Position numbers and translations under genes: made by a program. 64,000 bases of DNA from an uncultured Chitinophaga sp. Its GTDB lineage: Bacteria; Bacteroidota; Bacteroidia; Chitinophagales; Chitinophagaceae. The stretch is from positions 1 through 64,000 of the forward strand of contig NZ_CALEJS010000028.1 in assembly GCF_937898475.1 (NCBI RefSeq), written 5' to 3'. Position 1 is the first letter of the stretch, and the number at the start of each line of letters is the position of its first letter. This document shows, one piece after another, positions 53,592 to 62,871 of the stretch. The notes under the pieces were generated by a model that had not been told where the DNA came from, ran no database searches, and worked only from the letters and a program-made list of their open reading frames with translations.

Positions 53592-56195
53592 ATGTCGAAG
53601 AATAAATTAAAATCAGAAAAACCGGATACCAAGAAGCCACGCAGTAATGACACCGATGCAAACGTGCTGAAAAAGGATAGGGAAGCGGAAGTAAAGGTAA
53701 AGGAACTGGTCAGGGACGAGCGTACGCATAAGGTATTGGGGATGGTGTGCCTGCTGTTGTCGGTTTACTTCTTCATTGCTTTTACCTCCTACCTGTTCAC
53801 CTGGCAGGAAGACCAGGATAAGGTTTTCCGTTATTCCGGCCGTATCCTGTTCAATACAGACATCAAGGTGGATAACCTGCTGGGCCGCCTCGGCGCCTTT
53901 GTTTCCCACTGGTTCTTTTACAGCGGTTTTGGTATAGCCTCTTACTTTTTCTGTTACCTCTGTTTTATACTGGGCATTAATTTTATTGTAGGCCGCCGCG
54001 TATTCCGCATCTGGCGCAATATCAAGCATATTTTATTCGGCTTGCTGTTCATCAGTGCCGCCATGTCATTTATTGCCATCCATGATGGTTTTGCCTGGGG
54101 AGGCGCCCTGGGCGACGCCATTATCAAATGGACCAGCGGCTTCATAGGCAAAACAGGTACCGCCCTGCTGCTGCTGGTGTGCGGGATGTCCTGGCTGATA
54201 TGGAAATTCAATTTTGACTTTAAATGGCCGGAGCGTAAGCCCCGTGCACCGAAACCCGTTCCGGAACCTGTTCCCGTTGCGGCCACCGTTGCTGATAAAG
54301 CCGCCGCTACGGCGAAACGCAGGAACGGCCTGAAAAATAATGATACCGGCGTGGTAGTGATTCCCCCCGCTGCCAGCACAGAAGTGGAAGAGGAGGAAAT
54401 GCAGCTGGTAGAACGCGACGAAACGCCCGGTGTTACCATGATACCGCCCCCTGTGACAGCGCCTCCCTTTGTGGCGGAAGCCGCAAAACTGCAGGAAGAG
54501 CCGGAAAAAACGGAAGACGAAGAGAACGTGGAGCCGCTGCTGTATATAGAGGAAACGATAGAAGCCGCTACCAGAAAGAAACGGAATGTGCCGCCGGAAG
54601 AAGTGGCTTTTGAAATAAAAAGCATGCCGGAGGAAGAACCGGAAGATATAGAGGAAGATATCCAGCTGGTAAGGGAACCGGTGCACACGGACCCCTACGA
54701 TCCTATGCTGGACCTGCGGGACTACCAGTACCCCGGTCTGGACCTGCTGGATACCCATAATACCGAAAAGATCATACAGGATGCCGCTGAGCTGGACAAG
54801 AACAAGAACCAGATCATCGACACGCTCAAGAATTACGATATTTCCATACAGAAGATCAGCGCTACCGTAGGCCCTACCGTTACCCTGTACGAAATTGTGC
54901 CTGCCGCCGGCGTAAGGATCTCCCGTATCAAGAACCTGGAAGACGATATCGCGCTGAGCCTCTCAGCCCTGGGTATCCGCATCATTGCGCCGATCCCGGG
55001 TAAGGGCACCATCGGTATAGAAGTGCCGAATGTCAAGAAAAGCATCGTTTCGCTAAGGGCCCTGCTGGCTTCTGAAAAGTTCCAGCATAATAATATGGAC
55101 CTGCCCATCGCCATCGGTAAGAAGATTGATAACGAGAACTTTATTGCCGACCTGGCCAAAATGCCCCACCTCCTGATGGCGGGTGCTACCGGTCAGGGTA
55201 AATCGGTGGGTATCAACACCTTGCTGGTATCCCTGCTGTACAAGAAACATCCTTCCCAGCTGAAATTTGTGCTGGTAGACCCGAAAAAAGTGGAGCTGAG
55301 CCTCTATAAGCTGATAGAAAAGCATTTCCTGGCCAAGCTGCCCGGGGAGGAAGACGCCATCATCACCGATACCAAGAAGGTGATCCATACCCTCAATGCC
55401 CTGTGTATTGAGATGGACGTGCGTTATGATCTCCTGAAGGAAGCCGGCACCCGTAATATCCGGGAGTATAATGCGAAGTTCATCCAGCGCAGGCTGAACC
55501 CGCAGCGGGGGCACCGTTACCTGCCATTTATAGTACTGGTAATAGACGAGTTTGCCGATCTGATCATGACGGCGGGCAAGGAAGTGGAAATGCCGATTGC
55601 GCGCCTGGCCCAGTTGGCCCGTGCCGTTGGTATCCACCTGATCATTGCCACCCAGCGGCCTTCTGTAAATATCATTACCGGTACCATCAAAGCCAACTTC
55701 CCGGCCCGTATCGCCTTTAAAGTATCATCCAAAATAGACTCCCGCACCATCCTGGACATTGGCGGCGCAGAGCAGCTGATAGGCCAGGGGGATATGCTGG
55801 TGTCTTTCAACGGTGAACTGGTGCGCCTGCAGTGCGCATTCGTGGATACACCGGAAGTGGAAAAAGTGGCAGAATTCATTGGTGACCAGCGGGGGTACCC
55901 GGAAGCCTTCCTGCTGCCTGAATATGTGGACGAAAAGGAGATGGAAGGAAAAGAGATCAGCCTGCAGGACCGCGATCCGCTGTTCGAGGAAGCCGCCCGT
56001 ATCATTGTACAGAACCAGCAGGGCTCTACCTCGCTGCTGCAGCGCCGTATGAAGCTGGGATACAACCGGGCGGGCCGTTTAATGGACCAGCTGGAGCAGG
56101 CGGGTATTGTAGGTCCAAATATGGGCAGTAAGGCCCGGGATGTCATCGTGAAATCTGAATCTGATCTGGAAGAAATTCTTAATGATTTGTTATAA
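53592..56195 (+). CDS. ftsK: DNA translocase FtsK
   Basis: An 867-residue FtsK/SpoIIIE. It has four membrane helices in residues 50-210, an acidic linker (about 210-400), then the motor with Walker A GATGQGKS at 531-538, Walker B IVLVIDEFADL and the ATQRPSVN loop. The C-terminal winged-helix gamma domain (about 800-865; LLQRRMKLGYNRAGRLMDQL) reads KOPS-like sites. It moves chromosome termini through the division septum. The gene is monocistronic by its flanking arrays. Confidence 0.96.
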   Translation: MSKNKLKSEKPDTKKPRSNDTDANVLKKDREAEVKVKELVRDERTHKVLGMVCLLLSVYFFIAFTSYLFTWQEDQDKVFRYSGRILFNTDIKVDNLLGRLGAFVSHWFFYSGFGIASYFFCYLCFILGINFIVGRRVFRIWRNIKHILFGLLFISAAMSFIAIHDGFAWGGALGDAIIKWTSGFIGKTGTALLLLVCGMSWLIWKFNFDFKWPERKPRAPKPVPEPVPVAATVADKAAATAKRRNGLKNNDTGVVVIPPAASTEVEEEEMQLVERDETPGVTMIPPPVTAPPFVAEAAKLQEEPEKTEDEENVEPLLYIEETIEAATRKKRNVPPEEVAFEIKSMPEEEPEDIEEDIQLVREPVHTDPYDPMLDLRDYQYPGLDLLDTHNTEKIIQDAAELDKNKNQIIDTLKNYDISIQKISATVGPTVTLYEIVPAAGVRISRIKNLEDDIALSLSALGIRIIAPIPGKGTIGIEVPNVKKSIVSLRALLASEKFQHNNMDLPIAIGKKIDNENFIADLAKMPHLLMAGATGQGKSVGINTLLVSLLYKKHPSQLKFVLVDPKKVELSLYKLIEKHFLAKLPGEEDAIITDTKKVIHTLNALCIEMDVRYDLLKEAGTRNIREYNAKFIQRRLNPQRGHRYLPFIVLVIDEFADLIMTAGKEVEMPIARLAQLARAVGIHLIIATQRPSVNIITGTIKANFPARIAFKVSSKIDSRTILDIGGAEQLIGQGDMLVSFNGELVRLQCAFVDTPEVEKVAEFIGDQRGYPEAFLLPEYVDEKEMEGKEISLQDRDPLFEEAARIIVQNQQGSTSLLQRRMKLGYNRAGRLMDQLEQAGIVGPNMGSKARDVIVKSESDLEEILNDLL

Positions 56196-56199
56196 ATGA

Positions 56200-56232
56200 G
56201 CTACCTGCTGTCAGCTATTAACAGCTGGCTAT
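56200..56232. repeat. AGCT-type short array after ftsK
   Basis: AGCTACC, TGCTGTC, AGCTATT words in 7-base phase, with CAGCT / AGCTG pairing. It is a short, degenerate member of the TTAGCTG class at the ftsK 3' end. Confidence 0.4.
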
Positions 56233-56324
56233 AATTTGCACACTTATTGCTTATAACTAAGTATACAGCGCTTACTGACAGTCAATTACTGACGGGCAGG
56301 AGCTTTTAAAACCAAAATGTCTTA

Positions 56325-56990
56325 ATGATGAAGAAAATTGTATTAATGGGAATGTTGATGGGGAGCTTGGTATTCAGTGGGACGGCTCAGTCCAAAGCAG
56401 GCCAGAATGATCCGAAAGCTAAGACCGTACTGGATAATATGAGCAAGAAGTTTCAGTCACTCAAATCTGCTATGGCCAGTTTTGTGCTGAAAGTGCAGGG
56501 CGGGAACAACAGCGTGAACGACTCCAAGAAAGGTACCGTTTACCTGAAGGGAAACAAATATAAAGTGACGATGGACGGGCAGGAGATCATCAGCGATAAC
56601 AAAACCTCCTGGACCTACTCCAAAGATGTGAACGAGGTAACTATCAATAATGTAGATCCGAACGCAACTGCCATTACACCGGCCAAGCTGTTCACCAATT
56701 TCTATGACAAGGACTTCCTTTACCGCCTGAACCCGGAAACCACCGAAAAGGGTAAAGTGCTGCAGAACATAGAAATGACGCCTACCGATAAATCGAAGAC
56801 CGTGTTCAAAGTACTGCTGTCTGTTGATAAAAAGAACCAGAACATTGCCCGGATGAAGATCTTCGAGAAGAATGGCAACCAGTACACGTATGAGATCACT
56901 AATTTTACGCCCAACGCCAATGTGACAGATGCCACATTCACTTTTGATCCGAAGAAGTATCCCGGCGTGGAAGTGGTGGATTTACGATAA
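56325..56990 (+). CDS. Outer-membrane lipoprotein carrier protein LolA-like
   Basis: A 221-residue periplasmic protein with a signal peptide (1-21). The LolA fold is seen in KKGTVYLKGNKYKVTMDGQE, SDNKTSWTYSKDVNEVTI and the late TFTFDPKKYPGVEVVDLR. It is expected to carry lipoproteins from inner to outer membrane. In Bacteroidota LolA-like genes often follow ftsK, as here. Confidence 0.88.
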   Translation: MMKKIVLMGMLMGSLVFSGTAQSKAGQNDPKAKTVLDNMSKKFQSLKSAMASFVLKVQGGNNSVNDSKKGTVYLKGNKYKVTMDGQEIISDNKTSWTYSKDVNEVTINNVDPNATAITPAKLFTNFYDKDFLYRLNPETTEKGKVLQNIEMTPTDKSKTVFKVLLSVDKKNQNIARMKIFEKNGNQYTYEITNFTPNANVTDATFTFDPKKYPGVEVVDLR

Positions 56991-57128
56991 ACGTTGAACG
57001 CAAAGTGTTGAACGCATAATGCTGAACGCTGAAAGCTCAATGCCCGGTGCAAACCGCAGGAGCGTTCAGCGTTTTTGCTTTCAGCGTCCTGCCTTAGCCT
57101 TCTGCTTTTATTCCTTAAAGCATTCAGC
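56990..57128. repeat. ACGCTGA heptad arrays in both senses
   Basis: Between lolA and lpdA two perfect inverted pairs are visible: GCTGAACGCT (57021-57030) with AGCGTTCAGC (57061-57070), and ACGCTGAAAGC (57026-57036) with GCTTTCAGCGT (57077-57087). Weaker copies (TTGAACGC, GCATTCAGC) flank them. Same word class as at 19060 and 20114. Confidence 0.72.
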
Positions 57129-57136
57129 TTTTTTAT

Positions 57137-57144
57137 TACCTTTG
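57137..57144 (+). promoter_or_regulatory. -7 box of lpdA
   Basis: Perfect TACCTTTG, 27 bases upstream of the ATG, just after the heptad array. The -33 element is not clear. Confidence 0.5.
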
Positions 57145-57171
57145 GCAAGTTTTTAATTAAAATCAAGCATT

Positions 57172-58578
57172 ATGGCATACGACGTAATCGTAATTGGTAG
57201 CGGCCCCGGCGGATATGTGGCTGCTATCCGGGCTGCTCAGCTGGGATTTAAGACAGCCGTTGTAGAGCGGGAAAGCTTAGGCGGTATCTGTTTAAACTGG
57301 GGCTGTATCCCCACCAAGGCTTTACTGAAATCGGCACAGGTATACGAAAACATACAACACTCCAAAGATTACGGCTTCACTGTAGGCGATGTTAAAGTGG
57401 ATTTTGACGGCGTGATCAAGCGTAGCCGCGGCGCTGCAGATAAAATGAGCAAGGGCGTTCAGTTCCTGATGAAGAAGAACAAGATCGATGTGCTCATGGG
57501 CTCCGGCAAGGTGAAAGGCAAGGGCCAGGTGGAAGTGACCGACAAAGACGGTAAAGCTGCTGTGCACGATGCAAAACATATCATTCTGGCAACAGGCGCC
57601 CGCTCCCGCGAGCTGCCCAACCTGAAAATAGACGGCAAGAAAGTAATTGGCTACCGCGAGGCCATGGTGCTGCCCAAACAGCCCAAATCCATGATCGTGG
57701 TAGGTTCCGGCGCTATCGGCGTGGAGTTTGCCTACTTCTACCACAGCCTGGGCACCAAGGTGACCATCGTTGAGTTCATGCCCCGCATCGTTCCGGTAGA
57801 AGACGAGGATATCTCCAAAGAACTGGAAAAGATCTACAAGAAGAAAGGCCTGGAGATCATGACCAATGCTACCGTAGAAAGCGTAGATATCAGCGGCAGC
57901 GGCGTTAAAGCCAAAGTAAAGACCCAGAGCGGAGAGGTAACCCTCGAAGCCGAAGTGGTGCTGAGCGCTGTAGGTATCACCGCCAACATCGAGAACCTGG
58001 GACTGGAAGCCCTGGGCGTGAAGACCGACAAAGGAAAAGTACTGGTAGACAAATACTATCAGACCAATGTACCGGGCGTATACGCTATCGGCGATATGGT
58101 TCCCGGTCAGGCGCTGGCGCACGTTGCTTCCAAAGAAGCGATCGTTTGCGTGGAAGCCATTGCATACAACGAAAAGAAATACGCGCACAAACCTGCTGCC
58201 ATTGACTATATGAACGTACCCGGTTGTACTTATTGCGCGCCGGAAATCGCTTCTGTTGGTTATACAGAGAAAGCAGCAAAAGAAGCAGGTTACGAAGTTA
58301 AAGTGGGTAAATTTCCCTTCTCTGCTTCCGGTAAGGCGGTTGGCGCCGGTGCTACCGAAGGCTTCGTAAAAGTGATCTTTGATGCCAAATACGGCGAATG
58401 GCTGGGTACACACGCTATCGGTTACAATGTAACAGAATTTATCGTGCAGACAGTAACCGCCCGCAAGCTGGAAACTACTTACCAGGAAGTGCTGGATTCC
58501 ATCCATCCGCACCCAACGATGAGCGAAGCTGTGAAAGACGCTATAGAAGCGGCTTACGGCGAAGCTATCCACCTGTAA
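57172..58578 (+). CDS. lpdA: Dihydrolipoyl dehydrogenase
   Basis: A 468-residue E3 flavoprotein: FAD motif GSGPGGYVAAIRAAQLG at the N-terminus, redox disulfide GGICLNWGCIPTKALL, NAD motif VVGSGAIGVEFAYFY, second FAD motif YAIGDMVPG and the C-terminal His-Pro-His (IHPHPTMSEAVKDA). It reoxidises lipoamide of pyruvate, 2-oxoglutarate or branched-chain dehydrogenase complexes. The other complex genes are not in the window. A strong terminator follows. Confidence 0.96.
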   Translation: MAYDVIVIGSGPGGYVAAIRAAQLGFKTAVVERESLGGICLNWGCIPTKALLKSAQVYENIQHSKDYGFTVGDVKVDFDGVIKRSRGAADKMSKGVQFLMKKNKIDVLMGSGKVKGKGQVEVTDKDGKAAVHDAKHIILATGARSRELPNLKIDGKKVIGYREAMVLPKQPKSMIVVGSGAIGVEFAYFYHSLGTKVTIVEFMPRIVPVEDEDISKELEKIYKKKGLEIMTNATVESVDISGSGVKAKVKTQSGEVTLEAEVVLSAVGITANIENLGLEALGVKTDKGKVLVDKYYQTNVPGVYAIGDMVPGQALAHVASKEAIVCVEAIAYNEKKYAHKPAAIDYMNVPGCTYCAPEIASVGYTEKAAKEAGYEVKVGKFPFSASGKAVGAGATEGFVKVIFDAKYGEWLGTHAIGYNVTEFIVQTVTARKLETTYQEVLDSIHPHPTMSEAVKDAIEAAYGEAIHL

Positions 58579-58599
58579 GCACAGGCATTGTAAATATTT

Positions 58600-58641
58600 G
58601 AAGACCGTAAAGGCATTTTTTGCTTTTACGGTCTTCTTTTT
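58600..58641 (+). terminator. Terminator of lpdA
   Basis: A 16-bp stem (58600-58615 with 58621-58636, one G-U pair), loop TTTTT, followed by a T run. It is a classic rho-independent terminator 21 bases after the stop. Confidence 0.92.
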
Positions 58642-58665
58642 GCGGGGTAAATGAAAACATAACAT

Positions 58666-59565
58666 ATGCACACCCCGAAACCGGATATAGAACTGATCAC
58701 CGCAGCCTCCATCCTCGGCCTCAAACCTTCCGGCGTTGAACATCTTGCAGGCCGCCTGCTCTCCACGGGGCTGGAAGCGAAGCTGCAGTTGCAACACCCC
58801 GTGCTACACATGCCTACCATGAATGCCCAGTACAGCGGGCAGCGCGATACGGATACCCATTGTCTGAACACAGACGCTATCATTAACTTCTCACAGCAGC
58901 TGGCAGATATCATCGCATCTACCGTACAGCTGCAGCGTTTTGCGCTGGTGCTTGGCGGCGATTGCAGCATCCTGCTGGGGGTTATGTCAGGGTTGAAGAC
59001 ACTTGGCTCCTATGGCCTTGTTTTCCTTGATGCGCATGCCGATTTCTATGAGCCGGAAAGATCGGTGAGCGGCGAGGTGGCCGATATGGACCTGGCCATT
59101 GTTACCGGCCGCGGGCCGGAAAAGCTGACCAACATGAACGGTTTGCGCCCCTATGTCCGGGATGAGCATGTGATACAGGTAGGACAGCGGGATGCTGCAG
59201 AAACAGCGCAATACGGATCCCGCGATATCCGCAATACCGCTATCCGCGTGTTTGACATGGCAACAATTGAAAAGAATGGAATGGAGCGGGTTACCGCAGA
59301 TGTGACAGCGGAGATCCGGCAATGGGATACCAGCGGTTGCTGGCTGCATTTTGACACTGATGTATTGTCAGACGATATTAACCCTGCCGTGGATTACCGC
59401 CTGCCGGGAGGCCTCCATTTTGAGCAGGTGGAACATTTTATCCGCCAGCTGTTGCAGACCGGTAAAATGGCGGGTATGAGCGTGACCATTTTTAATCCGC
59501 TGCTTGACACGGATTCCACGATCGCAAAAAAGATAAGCGCTACCCTGGTGAGCGCGTTCAGCTAG
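58666..59565 (+). CDS. Arginase-family protein with variant metal site
   Basis: A 299-residue ureohydrolase-fold protein. VLGGDCSILLG stands where arginase has GGDHS, so the first metal ligand His is Cys100. The other motifs FLDAHADFYEP and HFDTDVLSDDINP are kept. The closest activities are arginase or a related C-N hydrolase; a metal site with Cys could be altered. Such variants occur in bacterial arginase-family paralogues. Its stop overlaps the stop of the convergent subtilase in the sequence CTAG. Confidence 0.85.
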   Translation: MHTPKPDIELITAASILGLKPSGVEHLAGRLLSTGLEAKLQLQHPVLHMPTMNAQYSGQRDTDTHCLNTDAIINFSQQLADIIASTVQLQRFALVLGGDCSILLGVMSGLKTLGSYGLVFLDAHADFYEPERSVSGEVADMDLAIVTGRGPEKLTNMNGLRPYVRDEHVIQVGQRDAAETAQYGSRDIRNTAIRVFDMATIEKNGMERVTADVTAEIRQWDTSGCWLHFDTDVLSDDINPAVDYRLPGGLHFEQVEHFIRQLLQTGKMAGMSVTIFNPLLDTDSTIAKKISATLVSAFS

Positions 59566-62405
59566 TTGCCCGCCTTCACTACTTTTTGTACAAACACCCG
59601 TTTGCCTTCCTCATATATCGCTACCACATACACGCCGGGTGTCAGGCCGGAGATATCTATACTTTCCTGCATGTTGGTGAGCAGGTAGCTGCGTACCAGC
59701 CGCCCGCTGATATCGAAGATCTGCATATTGCGTTCCTGTGCCGCTTTGGTGAGCAGTTGCAGGTTGTTGGTCACGGGATTCGGGAACATTACATAAGTGT
59801 TGCCCGCGCCTACGATGGCGGCAAATACGGTATCAGAAAGGATCATGCGTCCGTCTGAGGTTTCCAGCCGTACCCGGTAGTAGTTCATCCCCGAATGAGG
59901 TGTATTATCTACGATGGTATAGCTGGTATTGCCATCCACAGGAGTGGACTGCAGGGTGTTGAAGCCATTAACGCCCAAAGTTTCCCACCAGATGGTGCGG
60001 AGGTTATACAGGCTGCCCAGGTTAAGGGTGAGCCTGACTGCGGCATCATTCTCTGCGTCTGCGAGGAGGGTGGCCACATAACAGCTCACGCCCTGGTTCT
60101 CATAATCCAGCGAGTAGCTTTTTACGCCGGCCCAGCCATCAGCATGTACCCCGCTTACCGCCAGCCAGGTGCCGCTGATGCCCTGTTTCTGTATCACTAT
60201 GAAAGTATCGGTGGTGCGGGTAAAAGTGCCCAGGTAAGCGCCATTCAGCACATATACTTCATATGCGGCAGCGCCGGGAAGCGAGGGCCAGTATAGCAGT
60301 ACGGAATCTGGACAATTGAAGCCCACCTGGGGCTGGGGCATGGCGGAAATAGAGAAAGCGGCGCTGGTAAAGGCGCCGTTGGCGGTTTGCATGCGCAGCC
60401 AGGCTTTGGAAAACACTTCAGGTACCGTCCAGTTCAGGCTGCCGCTTTCCAGCGGGATATCCTGTACGAGGGGCTGCCAGGTGCTGCTGTCAAGGCTATA
60501 CTGGAGCGTTCCTGCGCCGGTGTAAGCGGTGCTCCAGCGTAAAGGGGCGGTGGTATTGGCGTTCAGCATGCTTTGCGGCGCAGGGTATTCCCAGCTGAAA
60601 TAAGCGGCGGGGGTAAATTCATACGCTACAAAGAAGCGCTGTGAAGCGCTGCTCACCGCCCTACCGTTGATGTGTATACGAACAACGCCGGAGGGATTAT
60701 CTATGGTTACCTGTTCGGTATTGTTCAGGGTATCCCTTCCACGGCGGGCTACCGCTCTAAGTGAATCTGCTGCAGGAAAGCTGCTTAATACCCAGGGATC
60801 ATAACGGTTGCCGCCTGCATCTTCAACCCATAGATCCAGGTCGTTTACGAGGGCTTTGGGGGCATCTGCCGCCGCGGCGGGATCGTTCCACCCTAATGTT
60901 ACTTTCAGCTGTCCGCTGCCAGCTGGTACGGTGATGGGAAAGACCTGGCTGCTGCCATTGGTGGCGTTGCCGCTAAAGAAGCGGTTCTCTGTTATTGTTT
61001 TTACGGCTTTCAGGGCGTTGACAGCGCCATAACCGCTGCTGTAATCAACATGCGGATCACCTGTATCATCCGCGCTGTTGATGAGTACTGTTTTCAGTAA
61101 GGTGGCGGCGGGGGCGCTGCCCAGCTGCTGTATATAAGCATCCTGCACCAGTGTGGCGATACCGCTGGTAAGGGCTGCGGCATTGGAAGTGCCGTCTACA
61201 CCATAGGCCACCAGTTCCGGTTTTACCCTGCCGTCATAGGCAGGGCCTTTGGAGCTCAGGGCCAGTATGCCGTTCACGCCATTGGTGGCGCCGGCTACCA
61301 GTACGTTCTTGGCATGTTTATAGGTGCCGGATAGATTGGCCAGTCCGGCAATGCCATTATAGGCGCCGCTGGAGGGTGTAAGATTTCCATCGTTACCGGA
61401 AGAAAAAACATGCAGGAGGGTGTCCAGCTCCTGTGCCTGTTCATCATAGGCGGCCGCTTCTATGCCGTAATAGTTCTCTATGCCGGTGCCGTAAGAGTGG
61501 TTCTGCAGGCGGATACCCAGTTGCTGATAGCTGGCAGGATCATCCGGCAGCAGTTTATTATCGTTGGCAGTACTGTTAAAATCAGATGAGCTCAGCCATG
61601 CGGCAGTTGCAACGCCTTTCCCTTCCGGTCCTGTATTTCCGCCGCCGGCAATCAGTGTAGCCATGATGGTAGCATGCGCGTCCAGGGTGCCGGAGCTGAT
61701 GCCAGAAGGGCGGTACCTTCCCTGCAGATCGGCATCGGCGGTATCAAACAGGTTCTCCTTGATGGATACGGTCATCTGGTTGCCCCGCAGCTGGGGATAC
61801 AGTTGCTGTACGGTGCTGATGCGGTTCAGGCTCATATCATTGTTGCTGACGATCGTTTCTGTTCGCGCCTGTCTAAGCCTGTCTGCAAAGCGAACAGCTG
61901 CCTGTGCAATGAACTGCGGCCAGTCGTGTTTTCTTACGGTAACGATGGCGATGCTGCGGGAGGGTTGTCTCCGTACGTAGCACCAGCCGGGCGGCGCCAG
62001 GGAAGGATCTATGCTGGCCTGCAGGGTAATACTGTCTTTATCTTTCAGTTTGTCGAGCTGCTGCAGCAGGGATGTGCTGCTTTTCCAGTTGCTGTTGGCC
62101 GCATAAGTATAAACAACATTGCGTAATAATGCAGTATCTGTAACAGGCTGCTGCAGTATATAATGCAGGGCGCTTAACGCTTTTCTGCTGCCATGTTGCT
62201 GCAATACAGACTGACCGGGAAACACGCGAAATCTGACCAGGTAAAATCCGGATTTATTGCGATTGGCTGATACTGTGCCACTATCTGTTACAATGCCATA
62301 TCGTTGTAATACTGTGTCCGTACCCGGCTGTTGCCGGGCATTGAGCTGCAGGTGAACAAACAGGAACAGCAGCGCCCATAAAGATTTTGCGAGGTTGGCT
62401 CTCAT
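59562..62405 (-). CDS. S8 subtilisin-like peptidase with T9SS sorting domain
   Basis: A 947-residue secreted protein with a signal peptide (1-24). The subtilase domain (about 200-540) has the His motif DAHATIMATLIAGG, oxyanion Asn in FSSGNDG and nucleophile GTSNAAALTSGIATL. In the Asp motif VSIKENLFDTADADL, the aligned catalytic position is Glu instead of Asp. Beta-sandwich domains fill the middle. The last 80 residues (VMFPNPVTNNLQLL, IFDISGRLVRS, LTPGVYVVAI) are a type A T9SS sorting domain, so it is exported across the outer membrane. ATG 62405 starts at the signal peptide. Confidence 0.9.
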   Translation of the reverse strand: MRANLAKSLWALLFLFVHLQLNARQQPGTDTVLQRYGIVTDSGTVSANRNKSGFYLVRFRVFPGQSVLQQHGSRKALSALHYILQQPVTDTALLRNVVYTYAANSNWKSSTSLLQQLDKLKDKDSITLQASIDPSLAPPGWCYVRRQPSRSIAIVTVRKHDWPQFIAQAAVRFADRLRQARTETIVSNNDMSLNRISTVQQLYPQLRGNQMTVSIKENLFDTADADLQGRYRPSGISSGTLDAHATIMATLIAGGGNTGPEGKGVATAAWLSSSDFNSTANDNKLLPDDPASYQQLGIRLQNHSYGTGIENYYGIEAAAYDEQAQELDTLLHVFSSGNDGNLTPSSGAYNGIAGLANLSGTYKHAKNVLVAGATNGVNGILALSSKGPAYDGRVKPELVAYGVDGTSNAAALTSGIATLVQDAYIQQLGSAPAATLLKTVLINSADDTGDPHVDYSSGYGAVNALKAVKTITENRFFSGNATNGSSQVFPITVPAGSGQLKVTLGWNDPAAAADAPKALVNDLDLWVEDAGGNRYDPWVLSSFPAADSLRAVARRGRDTLNNTEQVTIDNPSGVVRIHINGRAVSSASQRFFVAYEFTPAAYFSWEYPAPQSMLNANTTAPLRWSTAYTGAGTLQYSLDSSTWQPLVQDIPLESGSLNWTVPEVFSKAWLRMQTANGAFTSAAFSISAMPQPQVGFNCPDSVLLYWPSLPGAAAYEVYVLNGAYLGTFTRTTDTFIVIQKQGISGTWLAVSGVHADGWAGVKSYSLDYENQGVSCYVATLLADAENDAAVRLTLNLGSLYNLRTIWWETLGVNGFNTLQSTPVDGNTSYTIVDNTPHSGMNYYRVRLETSDGRMILSDTVFAAIVGAGNTYVMFPNPVTNNLQLLTKAAQERNMQIFDISGRLVRSYLLTNMQESIDISGLTPGVYVVAIYEEGKRVFVQKVVKAGN

Positions 62406-62871
62406 GCGGGAAATATGATTAAAATGCGCAATAATAAAGCTACTGCAAATAGGCGGACATCCCAATTTTTTTGTGAAGGGATTAAAAAATGTTTTTTTTA
62501 AATTATGCTAATGTTGTAATATTGAAATGACAGATGAATGAACGAATAAGCGCCAAAATCTGAATTGAAAAAACAAGCAACAATCTAAATCTGGACCGTT
62601 TTAGCAGCACTAAAGAGCAACATGTCTGAGCTTTATTTCCGGTATTTTCTAATGGAAGAAAGGTGAAAAATGAATGAAAGGTGAAGTAGCAGATTTCACG
62701 TTATAACCCTTTTTACGCCAGGCCTATTACTTCCACCGGTTCCTGATGCCCTTGCTGCGCGTGTGTTACATGCGTTGTAGCCATTGTATGACCTATTATA
62801 TCCTATTTAAACACAGATATACTATGCACGAGCAAATCAGATCAAGTATCCAAAACCCAAAAATCACATCT
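62406..62871. other. AT-rich divergent region, subtilase / HEIGH protease
   Basis: No gene is supported in these 466 bases. The stretch is AT-rich with A and T runs (62465-62510). It holds the subtilase promoter candidate at 62435-62465. No clear TAnnTTTG box is seen for the rightward gene. Confidence 0.4.
62435..62465 (-). promoter_or_regulatory. Promoter of the subtilase gene
   Basis: On the minus strand TTG (62463-62465), 20 bases, then TAGCTTTA (62435-62442), one base off consensus. The start at 62405 is 29 bases away. Confidence 0.5.

Noticed and set aside
57322..58797. 491-codon open frame antisense to lpdA
   Set aside because: It is the shadow of lpdA caused by codon bias; the protein is Phe/His/Gly-rich with no family resemblance.
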